The translations under genes were made by a program, and so were the position numbers. 64,000 nucleotides of DNA. Source: Symmachiella macrocystis (GTDB lineage: Bacteria > Planctomycetota > Planctomycetia > Planctomycetales > Planctomycetaceae). The notes below the pieces were generated by a model, which did no database searches, was not told the DNA's origin, and was given only the letters and a program-made list of their open reading frames with translations. Every line of letters starts with the position of its first letter. Position 1 is the stretch's first letter. The stretch is from the NCBI RefSeq assembly GCF_007860075.1, contig NZ_SJPP01000001.1, positions 2,887,490 to 2,951,489 on the forward strand, given 5' to 3'. Below are positions 45,175 through 54,858 of the stretch, piece by piece.

Positions 45175-45846
45175 ATGGCTGATCCTACGGATTTTCGCGA
45201 CACGTCGACATTGTCCCTGGTGCTCAAATCCTTTCTCGGTTTGTACTGCGCCTTCTCGCTGGTTGGCCTCTGGTCTGATTGGCTAGAAGTCCGGATGTTG
45301 CAAAGAATGGTTGACGGTGCATTCGTTGCTGAAGGCGAAGCCGATGCAAACGATAATCGCCAATTGGTAATTTTTGGCGCAGCGATTGTCGTGTACTTGA
45401 TGACGGCAGTCTTATTTCTGCGCTGGACTTATCTTGCCAGTCGAAACGCGCGGTCGTTGGTAGCCGAAAAACTCGAATACTCTCCCGGTTGGGCGGTCGG
45501 TTGGTTTTTTGTGCCGATAGTCAATTTTTGGAAGCCGTATCAAGTGATGATCGAAATCTTCAAGGCATCGAATCCCAACATGGATGACGACTGGCAGGAG
45601 TCTTCCTCACCACCGGCCACATCGCGATGGTGGACGATGTGGGTGATCGCAATCATTATCGGGCGAGTATCATCGCGTATGTCGATGCGGGCAAAAACGC
45701 TTGATGATTTCCTGGCATCAAGCCAAGTCTCGCTTGTCGTCGATGTCGTATGCGTGGCCTTGGGGATCGCCGCAATTTCCCTCGTATCGTCGTTACAGAC
45801 ATGGCAAACTGAGAAATATGATCGTATTTCGACAGCCACAGTCTAG
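45175..45846 (+). CDS. DUF4328 membrane protein
   Basis: This 223-residue protein has four hydrophobic segments, near 15-35, 65-85 (LVIFGAAIVVYLMTAVLFLR), 155-170 and 190-212. The motif EYSPGWAVGWFFVPIVNFWK followed by PYQVMIEIFKAS is the DUF4328 signature. The function of the family is unknown. It stands alone between the PQQ protein and the Rieske gene. Confidence 0.88.
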   Translation: MADPTDFRDTSTLSLVLKSFLGLYCAFSLVGLWSDWLEVRMLQRMVDGAFVAEGEADANDNRQLVIFGAAIVVYLMTAVLFLRWTYLASRNARSLVAEKLEYSPGWAVGWFFVPIVNFWKPYQVMIEIFKASNPNMDDDWQESSSPPATSRWWTMWVIAIIIGRVSSRMSMRAKTLDDFLASSQVSLVVDVVCVALGIAAISLVSSLQTWQTEKYDRISTATV

Positions 45847-45911
45847 GGACCAGTCATTCACCGATTCTCGATGAAAATCGAATTGGAAATGACCTTGGGG
45901 CTGTCCCGTTC

Positions 45912-46232
45912 CTACTCCACCGGCACCGCCACCTGAATCTCCTCGCCGACGACCCGTACCTCGAAGCATTTTTGTCCGATGGCTGATTTGGGGTTGTCCA
46001 GCCAGGTCCCTTCTTTGACGCAGAATCGCCAGGCGTGCCAGGGGCAATAGACGGCGCCGTTTTCGACGTTGCCGGCTGCTAGGGAGGCTCCCATGTGGGA
46101 ACAAATGTCGTCGATGGCTGAGTATTCGCCGTCCAGCAAAAAGACGGCCACCATGCGGCCTTCGATGGGAAATGACCGGCCTTCTCCCTCGAGGATCTCT
46201 CCCACGCGTGCGACCGTGTAAAACTCCGCCAT
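45912..46232 (-). CDS. Rieske [2Fe-2S] ferredoxin-like protein
   Basis: This 106-residue protein has Cys44 and His46 in DDICSHMGASL, and Cys63 and His66 in AVYCPWHAWRF, which gives the complete Rieske ligand set. The opening FYTVARVGEILEGEGRSFPI is like the NirD/ferredoxin components of dioxygenases. It carries a 2Fe-2S cluster and would pass electrons to a partner not seen in this window. GGAAA precedes the ATG. Confidence 0.93.
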   Translation of the reverse strand: MAEFYTVARVGEILEGEGRSFPIEGRMVAVFLLDGEYSAIDDICSHMGASLAAGNVENGAVYCPWHAWRFCVKEGTWLDNPKSAIGQKCFEVRVVGEEIQVAVPVE

Positions 46233-46363
46233 GAAAACCGTTTCCCAATTTCAGGTTTGAATCCAACGGATTCCATCATAACGGCTGGCGGCGATTCGCC
46301 AAGTCGACCAAACATCGGCCTGCGGGAAACGGCTCTCCGCCGAGGCTTGTTGAGTGAGCGCAT

Positions 46364-46400
46364 AAAAAAACCGCCGGTGGTCGTTGAGGACCACCGGCGG
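46364..46400 (-). terminator. Strong Rho-independent terminator of the secretin gene
   Basis: A perfect 12-base stem CCGCCGGTGGTC (46371-46382) and GACCACCGGCGG (46389-46400) with loop GTTGAG is followed on the minus strand by seven T (A-run 46364-46370). It is 37 bases past the secretin stop. It would also insulate the Rieske gene downstream from read-through. Confidence 0.9.
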
Positions 46401-46437
46401 CGTCAATTTTTAGAGGGTTACTGGGAAGTACCGTTGA

Positions 46438-49400
46438 TTAAAGCGGCACGCCGAGCAACTCTTCTTCTTCTTCCTGAATAATGATCCGCGGTGTGACCAT
46501 CAGCATCAGGCTTTCGGTTTCACGTCCGACACCACTGTTCTTGAACAAGCGACTGATATAAGGAATCTTGTTCAAGATCGGGACACCGGCCATGTTCCGT
46601 CCTTCCCGGAGCCGCTTAATGCCGCCCAGGAGAACAGTACCACCGTCCGGCACACTCACAGTCGTGACGACCTGGACGATTTCGACGACCGGTTGTTGAA
46701 CCGTAATCGATCCACCCGCCGCCGCACCAGATGTTCCTGCAGTACCCGTCGTACCGGCTGTTCCACCGGAACCACCAATACCACCGGTTCCACCACCGAC
46801 GCCACCGGCACCGCCGAGTCCGCCAGCAGCTCCACCGCCACCGAGGCCACCGGCACCGCCGAGACCACCGCCGACACCACCACCGGCACCACCGACGCCA
46901 CCGCCACCGATACCACCGCCGCCAACTCCACCGGCTGCACCACCACCGGCACCGCCAGCACCACCGGCAACACCACCTCCACCAGAGACGAATGAGAAGG
47001 TGAAGACGTCGGTCACATTCGAGAACTGAGGAATCACTGTGAGTCGCACATAGCGACGGTCGGCGGAAATGACCGCTTGGACCTGCATCTGCACACCGTC
47101 AGCGATCGTCTGAATGACCGGCTGGAAGCCGACCGAGAAGAATCCGACGACCGGAATCAAACTCGTGACGAACGGACGTTGCACTTGGCTAGTCACAGTA
47201 GCCGTTTGGCCGTTGAATAAAGTGACTTTCGGGGCAAACATAATATTGCTCCGCTCGTCACCCGTTGCGGCATTGATGAAGAAGAACGTTTCAATGTCGC
47301 TGAGGATCGCGATACCCATGTTGATACCGGCTTCAGCTTGGAAGTTTCCAAAGTCCGGAACACCGATGTCAAACGAACCTTGACGGAAGGGAACGTCTAA
47401 GTCAGGTGAGAATGCACCACCATTGGCGTTACTGTAACCAACGATCGAGCCGTACTTCGGATAGTTGTCCAAGTCGGGCAACTGTCGCAGCGGTGGATCA
47501 CTAAAGAATCCCGTGCTGCCTGCCGTGCCACCGGTTGTACCCGCTGTACCACCCGCAGTACCCGCAGTACCCGCAGTACCCGCAGTACCCGCAGTACCCG
47601 CAGTACCCGTGGTACCCGTAGTTCCGGTCGTACCCGTCGTGCCACCTGCCGCGCCACTTTGCAGTGTCACGTTGGGATAGGTGCCGTTCGGAGGAGTCGT
47701 TGTACCCCAGCCACCAATAGGTGGGTTCGGTCCACCGACGTTGTCCTGCACGTCGAAGTCGAAGTCGATACCGATCCGTTCGAAGAACCGGTCCGATACA
47801 GCGACAAACCGGACTTCAATCGTGACTTGCAAGTCTTGCAGACGACGCAACTGGTCCAGCAACTCGGCAATTTCTTCGTGAACCTGTTGGGTTTGGCGAA
47901 TGACCAAACTCAGGGTCGTTTCGAATTCGCTAATCGTTCCCGGGCCGCCGACTTCTTCCCAAGTGTCGGGAGAAACCGTCGTCGTAATCAAGTCGATTAA
48001 AGAGTCAAAGTCCGCACCCGAACCACCACCGAGCTGGGGGGTACGTGCGCCAGGCAATCCAGGAATCCCGCCGAAGGGCGTTTGTCCACCGGCTGCAGGT
48101 ACATCGAAGAATTTCTGACCGCCGCTCACATTCATTTGGCTTGAGCCATCGTAGTCTAACCCGGCGTTGAAGGCGGGATTACTCGTGCTGGCTGCAGGGC
48201 CCATCATTGTGGAGGGAGTTCCGAAATTCGGAATCGGTACAACCAAGTCCGCTACGCTGTAGGTGACCGCCATCACTTCGCCTTGGCGGCGAATATCGCT
48301 GGTGATCTGCAGCACTTCGTTCTTGATCATGTAACCCAAGTGGCGGTGTTCCAGCAACAAATTCAAGGCACTCTTGAGTTGGATGCCGTCGACGTTGATC
48401 GTCACCGGGGTGTTTGTCGTCACGCCTTCGTCTTCCAGACCCTCGTCATCGATCCACAAGTTCACGTCGGCCAAGCTGCCGAGGTGGTTGAGGACGTTGG
48501 CGAGAGGCTCGTTGTCGAAGTGTAGCGAGACGGGACGTTCCAGATTGCGTTCGATCCGCTCTTCCGCTTCGGTCCGTCGACGATTGTCACCGGCGAATTT
48601 TTTGCGACGTGCGGTCATTTCCAACCATTCCTTAGGTGCCGGCATTGCATAGTCAGCGGTAAAGGGAATGGAAGCTTCGTCAACGTCTTGCAATGCATTC
48701 AAAAATTCATCTTGCTTGCGAGTACGAATGTCCTCGCTGCGTGAGATGTTTCGCAAGAATTTCGACTTTAAGATCATCACCTCAGCTTCGGGCGACTCAG
48801 GGCTGAGTTCTTTAGCTTGTTTGGCGATGACTTCCGCTTCGGCGTAACGTTGTTCCTTAACCAACTGATTGAACTCGTCCACCTTATCGGCGAAGTCTTG
48901 TTCGATGCGGATGGCAATTTCTACGTCACGCTTAATGTCGTTGCGGACTTCCGCATTGTGGTTTTGTTGGGCGATCACGGGAGCGTGTTGCACCTGATAC
49001 GATTTGATGCTTTCACGTTTCCGATTGATTCGGCGAATCATCGGCTGCAGCATATCACGCGGCAGATCCGAATTCTCAACCTTCGTTAGGGTTTCACCCA
49101 ACAGTTGCAACGCTTTTTCGGGTTCGGACGTTTTCAGGCGTTCGGCCCGGAAGTCAGCGTTCATCACATCATTGCGAAGTTTTGAATAGGCGACTTTTCG
49201 TTCATTGTCGACCGTAGGCAGCAACGAACCACCGTTGTCACCACTTTGCGGGGTGGCCAACTCGCCCTCATCGGCGAGGTATTGGACTTGCCGCAATTTG
49301 TTGTCGCGTCGCGGACGCAATTCCTGCAGGTAGTCCTGCAGTTGTTGTGCACGCCGCGGGCTCAGGCGGTCACCGGTATGGTGAGCCTGCAGAAAGTACT

Positions 49401-51543
49401 GATAAGCCTGACTACGGTTACCGCTGCGCAGTTCGCTTTCACCGGCATTGAACAAGTCCAATCCCGATTTATCCGACTGCGTGAACGATTGGTTGTTGTC
49501 GTTCTCTTCGTCGAAGCTCACGGCTGCCGGCGTACTGATTGCAGCTTCAGCTTTGGCAATCCATTTCAGAACCTGTGAGGGATCATCATCAAACGGATCG
49601 TAAGCGACGTCCAGCTTTTGGGCTTCCATTGCTTTGGCGCGGGCCGCGTCATACCGACCTTTGTCGGCGTAGTTGCGGGCCTCGTTCAGCAATTGGGTGG
49701 CCAATGCCTTGTCGTCCGTAGTGCTTTCGTCGACTTGAAACGCAATTTCTGCGTCGTCGGCGTTCTCCACTTGACCCTTGTCCCGGTCGCCACTGGCGGC
49801 TTGGATTTCGGTATCGCGTTGAGCAAAGCGTTGGGCTTGTTTGCCGGAGTTGTTGAAATAGTCGATGTCCGCCAAGACTTTCTCGGGGCTATCGTCCATC
49901 ACACCGAACTTAACACCCAGTTGAGCGGCCATTTTCGCCTTCTCATGGGCACTGTCGACGTCTTTCGCCTTCAGGTCCAAGCGGGCTTGGTTCAGCAATT
50001 TCAAAGCTTGCCGCTTATCGGCGTTCAGATCGGTTTTCACCGGAGCAGCGGCCGGTTCGGCAAAGGGATTGACCGGTTCTTCTTCGAAGAGGTTATCGTT
50101 CGCCGCGATGTTGGACATCCGTTCTTGCCGGGCGATGTCCGCGAGGACCAGCCGGGGTTGATCGTCGAACACGTCATAAGCGACGGGAATCTCTCGTGCT
50201 TGCACCGCCTTTTGTCGGGCGGCTTCAATATCGCCGGCTGCCAGATCCTTGCGGGCCTGTTTGATCAAGCTTACGGCTTGAGCTTTGGGCGAATTGGCTT
50301 CTTGAGTCGTTTCGAACGGGGTTGCTGATTTCTCAGCGGCCGAAGGAAATTGGTTGCCGGTCGAACGTTGGTAACGTCCACCTTGGACGAATTTGTTGGC
50401 TTCCGCGTTTTCAGCTTCAGCAATGTTCATACGAACCGACTTGGGCCGTTTTTCCAACAGATCGTAAGCGACGTCCATGCTTTCGGCTTGGTCGACCTTC
50501 TTATAGGCCGCTTCAAAGTTTCCGGAGGCGATGTCCCGTTCGGCAGCAGCCAGCAGGCGTTGTGCCTGAATTTTAATGGCATCCGGCTTTCCGGTGGCGA
50601 CCAACGCTTTTTCTTCCATGCTGTTGAGCACTTCGATAAAGGCGGTGGGTGACATTTCGCCGTCACCGTATTGAACTTTGCCTTTGCGTTCGAGTTGTTG
50701 TGCGCTTAAGGCGTGGCGATACGCTTCGTTGAGGCGTTTCGATTCGGCCGCTTCACGCGCTTTTTGCATTAACGAATCGGCTTTGACGCGCCATTCGTCA
50801 TGCGGAGCTTCAGCCGGTTGGCTGCCGGCGACTTGGACGATGTCCCCGGGAACTCCGGTGGGGAATCGACGCGTCGCAGGTTGTGTTCCGCCAGCTTGAC
50901 GGATTTCAAAATCATTCGTGCTTTGTGCGCGGGTCACCGTATTGGTGTCGTCGAACACACTTTCGTTGGCTTTGCGTTTGTAGGCCGCAATGTCTTCCAA
51001 CAGCCGTTGTGGGCTGTCTTCCAACAGTCCAAAGCGGACTTTGATGTTCGCGGCTTGCAGTGCCGTCTTTTCGGCGGCGGCGACATTACCGCGTTCGAAT
51101 TCATGGCGGGCATTGGCCAACCATTTTTTGACGGCCGCCTTGCGATCAGCCGATCCAAGACCTTGCGCCGCGACGGCGAACGGATTGGATGGTTCGGGCG
51201 ATTGGCCACGAGCCGTGATCCCACGAGGCAGTGCTTTCAGTTTGCGTTCGGCGCGTGACAAATATTGTTCGAGTTGCGCCCGTTCTTCCTTGGCGAGATT
51301 TCCGGGAGCATATGTCGCAGCTCGGAATGACCGAACCGCGTCCTCGTAACGTCCCTTGGCGTACAATTCCTTGCCGAGTCTTAACAAAGCTCGTGACGAC
51401 CGCTCGCGTGATGCGGCAGTCGTATCGTTCTTCTGTGATGCAGAACGCTTCGAGTTTGTCTCAGCGGCGAAACCTTGATGCCCACACCACAACGATGCAG
51501 TGATGAGGCTACCACAGGCGAATAATCCTAGTGCCTTACCCAA
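46438..51543 (-). CDS. Very large GspD/PilQ-type secretin with repeats and low-complexity inserts
   Basis: The 1701-residue product starts at TTG 51543: an AAGGAGGT site (51551-51558) lies 7 bases upstream, and the protein then opens with a proper signal peptide (GKALGLFACGSLITASLWCG). Residues about 140-700 hold five to six copies of a module with the pattern LL-x2-AR-x4-G-x4-A-x2-KA-x3-A-x10-DD-x-P-x2-VL-x2-I. The STN/N0-like domain is near 1020-1110. The secretin core runs from about 1180 (VGGPGTISEFETTLSLVIRQ) to the end (VSVPDGGTVLLGGIKRLREG, LKNIPYISRLFKNS-like, LMLMVTPRIIIQ). Two low-complexity runs interrupt the core. No other type II secretion gene is nearby. The family is certain; the exported substrate is not. 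Confidence 0.9.
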   Translation of the reverse strand: MGKALGLFACGSLITASLWCGHQGFAAETNSKRSASQKNDTTAASRERSSRALLRLGKELYAKGRYEDAVRSFRAATYAPGNLAKEERAQLEQYLSRAERKLKALPRGITARGQSPEPSNPFAVAAQGLGSADRKAAVKKWLANARHEFERGNVAAAEKTALQAANIKVRFGLLEDSPQRLLEDIAAYKRKANESVFDDTNTVTRAQSTNDFEIRQAGGTQPATRRFPTGVPGDIVQVAGSQPAEAPHDEWRVKADSLMQKAREAAESKRLNEAYRHALSAQQLERKGKVQYGDGEMSPTAFIEVLNSMEEKALVATGKPDAIKIQAQRLLAAAERDIASGNFEAAYKKVDQAESMDVAYDLLEKRPKSVRMNIAEAENAEANKFVQGGRYQRSTGNQFPSAAEKSATPFETTQEANSPKAQAVSLIKQARKDLAAGDIEAARQKAVQAREIPVAYDVFDDQPRLVLADIARQERMSNIAANDNLFEEEPVNPFAEPAAAPVKTDLNADKRQALKLLNQARLDLKAKDVDSAHEKAKMAAQLGVKFGVMDDSPEKVLADIDYFNNSGKQAQRFAQRDTEIQAASGDRDKGQVENADDAEIAFQVDESTTDDKALATQLLNEARNYADKGRYDAARAKAMEAQKLDVAYDPFDDDPSQVLKWIAKAEAAISTPAAVSFDEENDNNQSFTQSDKSGLDLFNAGESELRSGNRSQAYQYFLQAHHTGDRLSPRRAQQLQDYLQELRPRRDNKLRQVQYLADEGELATPQSGDNGGSLLPTVDNERKVAYSKLRNDVMNADFRAERLKTSEPEKALQLLGETLTKVENSDLPRDMLQPMIRRINRKRESIKSYQVQHAPVIAQQNHNAEVRNDIKRDVEIAIRIEQDFADKVDEFNQLVKEQRYAEAEVIAKQAKELSPESPEAEVMILKSKFLRNISRSEDIRTRKQDEFLNALQDVDEASIPFTADYAMPAPKEWLEMTARRKKFAGDNRRRTEAEERIERNLERPVSLHFDNEPLANVLNHLGSLADVNLWIDDEGLEDEGVTTNTPVTINVDGIQLKSALNLLLEHRHLGYMIKNEVLQITSDIRRQGEVMAVTYSVADLVVPIPNFGTPSTMMGPAASTSNPAFNAGLDYDGSSQMNVSGGQKFFDVPAAGGQTPFGGIPGLPGARTPQLGGGSGADFDSLIDLITTTVSPDTWEEVGGPGTISEFETTLSLVIRQTQQVHEEIAELLDQLRRLQDLQVTIEVRFVAVSDRFFERIGIDFDFDVQDNVGGPNPPIGGWGTTTPPNGTYPNVTLQSGAAGGTTGTTGTTGTTGTAGTAGTAGTAGTAGTAGGTAGTTGGTAGSTGFFSDPPLRQLPDLDNYPKYGSIVGYSNANGGAFSPDLDVPFRQGSFDIGVPDFGNFQAEAGINMGIAILSDIETFFFINAATGDERSNIMFAPKVTLFNGQTATVTSQVQRPFVTSLIPVVGFFSVGFQPVIQTIADGVQMQVQAVISADRRYVRLTVIPQFSNVTDVFTFSFVSGGGGVAGGAGGAGGGAAGGVGGGGIGGGGVGGAGGGVGGGLGGAGGLGGGGAAGGLGGAGGVGGGTGGIGGSGGTAGTTGTAGTSGAAAGGSITVQQPVVEIVQVVTTVSVPDGGTVLLGGIKRLREGRNMAGVPILNKIPYISRLFKNSGVGRETESLMLMVTPRIIIQEEEEELLGVPL
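46700..46990 (-). repeat. GGT/GGN-rich coding repeat (poly-Gly insert) in the secretin gene
   Basis: The reading frame encodes a run of about 85-95 residues almost only of Gly, Ala and Val (GGGGVAGGAGGAGGGAAGGV and similar), at about residues 1517-1610. It lies between VFTFSFVSGG and GSITVQQPVVEIVQVV, in the secretin core. The DNA is an imperfect array of CCACCG/GCCACC units. Confidence 0.85.
47543..47641 (-). repeat. 9-base minisatellite within the secretin gene
   Basis: CCCGCAGTA is repeated six times exactly (47552-47605) with degenerate units on both sides. On the coding strand it encodes repeats of Gly-Thr-Ala and Gly-Thr-Thr (about residues 1300-1333). All units are multiples of three, so slippage would keep the frame. 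Confidence 0.9.
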
Positions 51544-51949
51544 CGTACCTACCTCCTTAAAGGTCCTAACAGCTTCCATGACCTAAATTAACCAAACGTG
51601 GGAGTGAACTCGCCGCCTGAGCCCGACATCATTGCAATGTCGCGCGCCGTGCGGCGAAATCACTCGAATGCGATAGTTCTCTAGCCAGACGTTGATCCCG
51701 GGCAGGGAGTGGATCCGGAGACGAACGTATCGCCGCCGGGGCCGCAGCCCGATCACGCCTGTGCTAACAAACGAGTGTGTGAATTGTGGAGAGAGTGTAG
51801 AAGTGCGGGCTAAATACCGGAAACCCGACATACCGGTCAAGACCGGTCAGATAAAATTTGAAGTGTTTCTCGTGGTTTTCAAAAGACCGGCTCAAGTTGA
51901 AATCAACTCCGGCAATTTCTGCCGAACCGACCGTTCCTGGCTACAGTTG
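51544..51949. other. Intergenic leader of the secretin gene
   Basis: This is about 400 bases between the PPIase lipoprotein gene and the secretin on the same strand. It holds the secretin ribosome-binding site at 51551-51558. No coding or repeat signature was found. The size suggests a separate secretin promoter rather than a tight operon. Confidence 0.5.
51551..51558 (-). promoter_or_regulatory. Strong ribosome-binding site that fixes the secretin start at TTG
   Basis: AAGGAGGT on the minus strand, with 7 bases (AGGTACG) to TTG at 51543. An in-frame ATG at 51579 lies before this site and has no comparable signal. Confidence 0.8.
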
Positions 51950-53215
51950 TTATTGCAATAATGCCGTGTCGCCGAAGTCGTATTTCGGTTCGATCACGGC
52001 TGTCTTTTTGAGTTCGTCAACAAGCTTGGCCGCCGCTTCTTGGTATTGGCTTTGGCGCAATTCCAATTTGATTTTTTCATGCACATCCTCGAACGGCACA
52101 TAACCCGGATCGATCCGTTCAACGACTTGTACGATATGATAGCTGTCACCCGATTTGATCACGTCACTGACCGTGCTGGGGCGGATTTGAAACAGAATGG
52201 ATTCCAGGTTTTCATCCACGAGACTGCCCTTCTCGGTCCAGTCCCACATGCCGCCGTTGAGCGCCGTCGGTCCGTCGGAGTGCTCTTCGGCCAGTTCTGA
52301 AAAATTGGCACCGTTGATGAGCAACTGTTCAATCTTGGCGATATCCTGGCGCGCGACCGTTTCTCCACCGCGTTCCTTAAAGCCGATTTTGATCTGCCGC
52401 CATTTGACTTTACCTTCGACTGCGTATTCCTCTTGGTGTTCTTGATAGTAGTCAAACAGTTCGCGACGGCTGAACTTCGGTGGCGTGCCGGCATTTTGCG
52501 AGACGTATAACTGCGCCATTTGGTTTTCGTAAAAAGCCTGTTGCATCCGCTGCATCGTCACACCTTCTTGGGCCATGGCCACTTCCAATTCACCACGACT
52601 GCTGATTCCCAATTCCTTTTTCTTCTTTTCCAAGCTGTCTTCGAAGGCCTGTTTCAAGCCTTGATCCAAAAGCCCTTTTTGTTCCTCAGTCAGGCCCTTC
52701 AACAAAGCCGACGACAACAGCTTGCTCTGAACGTGCATGGGAAGACTGCGACGGAGAAATTCAGCGCGAGCGGCGCGAAGTTCAGGTTGTGCTTCTTCAA
52801 TTTGAGCAGCTGTCATACGTTGTTTAGTTTTCGCGACGCGTCTCTCGAATTCCAGCAGGACGTCCTCGGCAAAGATCGGTTCGCCGTTGACCAGCACCAC
52901 GGTTCCGGTAGCGTTGCCGAGTTCGCGGTCTGCATTCGTCGATGCGGGGCCACTTTGTGAATTGGTGACGCGCGTCACACCCTCTTCATTGAGTAGTAAG
53001 TCTTCGTACGCGGGAATCTCATCCGCCACATGGGCCAACGGCATTTCATCGCGCGCTGCCAACTGCGGGGCCGGTTTGGAGGTCCTCCTCGCTGGCCGGT
53101 TATCGAAAGACATGCGGGGCGGCGGCTCGGGGGCAACTGGATTGTCGACCTTGGCAATCTTGTTGCAACCCGTGGTGATGACCAACGCAACCACGAGGGT
53201 GAGTGTTTGTTTCAT
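51950..53215 (-). CDS. SurA/parvulin-type peptidylprolyl isomerase lipoprotein
   Basis: The 421-residue product starts MKQTLTLVVALVITTGC, with a lipobox (Cys17). A Pro-rich linker follows. The N-terminal SurA-like helical region starts near VLVNGEPIFAEDVLLEFE (about 105) and runs to about 270. The parvulin domain (about 275-390) has VKWRQIKIGFKERGG, INGANFSELAEEHSDGPTAL, and GSLVDENLESILFQIRPSTV. It probably assists folding of outer-membrane proteins, and the co-directional secretin downstream is a likely client. This is inference from position. Confidence 0.9.
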   Translation of the reverse strand: MKQTLTLVVALVITTGCNKIAKVDNPVAPEPPPRMSFDNRPARRTSKPAPQLAARDEMPLAHVADEIPAYEDLLLNEEGVTRVTNSQSGPASTNADRELGNATGTVVLVNGEPIFAEDVLLEFERRVAKTKQRMTAAQIEEAQPELRAARAEFLRRSLPMHVQSKLLSSALLKGLTEEQKGLLDQGLKQAFEDSLEKKKKELGISSRGELEVAMAQEGVTMQRMQQAFYENQMAQLYVSQNAGTPPKFSRRELFDYYQEHQEEYAVEGKVKWRQIKIGFKERGGETVARQDIAKIEQLLINGANFSELAEEHSDGPTALNGGMWDWTEKGSLVDENLESILFQIRPSTVSDVIKSGDSYHIVQVVERIDPGYVPFEDVHEKIKLELRQSQYQEAAAKLVDELKKTAVIEPKYDFGDTALLQ

Positions 53216-53608
53216 TATCGCGCAACCAGTGCTGGGACTAGCCGAAACATCGGCGCAGCCGCAAATGGGAAATGTCAGTGAGAAATGGTGTGAACGCGCA
53301 TCGTTATTGAGATAACCCGATGCGATTCGGACGTGAGGGGAGGATGGAAAATCAGCGGCGGATTATAGAGGCGAGTCTCCGAAACGGTCAATTCGGATAT
53401 CGCTCTCTGCAGCTGATAATGCGCTGCGATCGAAAAAAGATCGAATCTCAAAAAGGATCGGACCGTTGGTGACCGCCATCTTAAGTGACGACGATCATCT
53501 TATTTTCAATGCAGACGGTTCTTCATTGCTGACCGTCGGGTTTAACATACGGACTGAACTGGATAGGTATCGCGCAACACGAACAGGGGCCGCGTAGAGA
53601 CGCGGTGA
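53216..53608. other. Intergenic region with a weak hairpin, no gene
   Basis: This is 393 bases between the PPIase start and the rfbA stop. CCGCGT/ACGCGG (53590-53605) forms a small hairpin after the rfbA stop codon without a clear T-run. The PPIase promoter is expected here. Confidence 0.45.
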
Positions 53609-54535
53609 TTAATCATTCTCGCGGCGGACACGACTATCGCGGTCTTCGATCAACGGTGACGATTCTCCGTCGGCGATTTCCAGTAGATATTCTCCGTACG
53701 TATTCTTTTTAAGAGGCTCGGCCAATGCGCGGAGTTGCGCAGCATCAATAAATCCCATACGATACGCGATCTCTTCCGGGCAAGAGATCTTTAAGCCTTG
53801 TCGTTGCTCAACCGCTTCGATGAATGAGGCCGCTTGCAGCAGCGATGCGGGGGTTCCCGTATCCAACCAGGCGCTGCCGCGTCCTAATAGCTCAATCCGC
53901 AACTCTCCATCGTTCAAATAGCGGCGATTCACATCCGTGATTTCCAGCTCACCACGAGCAGAGGGCTTCAGGTTTTTGGCGATTTCGATCACACGATTGT
54001 CGTAGAAGTACAGCCCCGTAACCGCGTAATTCGATTTGGGATGGGTTGGTTTTTCTTCGATGTCGATCGCCCGGCCGTCGGCGTCGAAATTGACGACACC
54101 GTATCGCTGTGGGTCACGGACATAATAGGCGAACACGGTCGCACCGGCTGTGGATTTCCCCGCATTCTCCAATGCGAACTGTAGGTCGTGTCCGTAAAAG
54201 ATATTGTCACCCAAAATCAGGCAAACCGGGTCGTCGCCAATGAATTCCTCACCGAGAACAAATGCCTGTGCCAGGCCTGCCGGAGTCGGTTGTACGATAA
54301 AACTCAACCGCATGCCCCATTGCGAGCCATCCCCCAACAGCGTTTGAAAGAGCGGCAAATCCTCGGGCGTGCTGATGATCAAAACATCGCGAATTCCCGC
54401 CAGCATGAGGGTGCTGAGCGGATAATAGACCATCGGTTTGTCGTAGACCGGCAACAGTTGTTTATTGATGACACGTGTGACCGGGTGTAACCGGGTTCCC
54501 GCGCCACCGGCGAGAACGATTCCTTTTAAAGGCAT
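53609..54535 (-). CDS. rfbA: Glucose-1-phosphate thymidylyltransferase
   Basis: This 308-residue enzyme makes dTDP-glucose from glucose-1-phosphate and dTTP, the first step to dTDP-rhamnose and other cell-surface sugars. The nucleotide-binding start [20 protein letters not shown], the signature [20 protein letters not shown], and [16 protein letters not shown] are diagnostic. AAAGGAAT precedes the ATG. It is slightly longer than usual (about 290) at the C-terminus. Other dTDP-sugar genes are not adjacent; a glycosyltransferase is divergent. Confidence 0.96.
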   Translation of the reverse strand: MPLKGIVLAGGAGTRLHPVTRVINKQLLPVYDKPMVYYPLSTLMLAGIRDVLIISTPEDLPLFQTLLGDGSQWGMRLSFIVQPTPAGLAQAFVLGEEFIGDDPVCLILGDNIFYGHDLQFALENAGKSTAGATVFAYYVRDPQRYGVVNFDADGRAIDIEEKPTHPKSNYAVTGLYFYDNRVIEIAKNLKPSARGELEITDVNRRYLNDGELRIELLGRGSAWLDTGTPASLLQAASFIEAVEQRQGLKISCPEEIAYRMGFIDAAQLRALAEPLKKNTYGEYLLEIADGESSPLIEDRDSRVRREND

Positions 54536-54858
54536 GGCCCATTCCTTTTGAGATGAATTACGGAGTTTCCGCGTTGTTTGGCAGGTAGGTTCTTAACCGC
54601 TGAGGACGGAACGTCATCCGAGTGCTCGACGGCCAACTCTATCAACCGTGATTTGACGTGTAAACCAGCGCGATTATTGTGAATAAGAGATGAACCCCGC
54701 CCGTTCAAGCGGTTGTTGCCAAGACCGCTGTGGTTTTGAGACGCCGTTTTTACGTAACAACTGAGCAGCAAAGTCGTATTGCTCAATTTCGCGGGGATGA
54801 GTACCCTTCGCCACGCAATGACGGGATGGCAATGTTCGTGCAGTCAGCACAGAGCGAA
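54536..54858. other. Divergent region between rfbA and the glycosyltransferase
   Basis: About 320 bases. The glycosyltransferase frame is open back to a GTG at 54730, but that leader is not family-like. Promoters for both genes are expected here. No strong element was seen. Confidence 0.4.

Noticed and set aside
47552-47605. Tandem 9-base repeats considered as a CRISPR-like array
   Set aside because: Units are contiguous without spacers, and they code in frame within the secretin gene. No cas gene is present.
46690-47680. Long frames in several readings through the repeat parts of the secretin gene
   Set aside because: They are low-complexity products of the CCACCG and CCCGCAGTA repeats; only the minus-strand secretin frame continues into conserved sequence.
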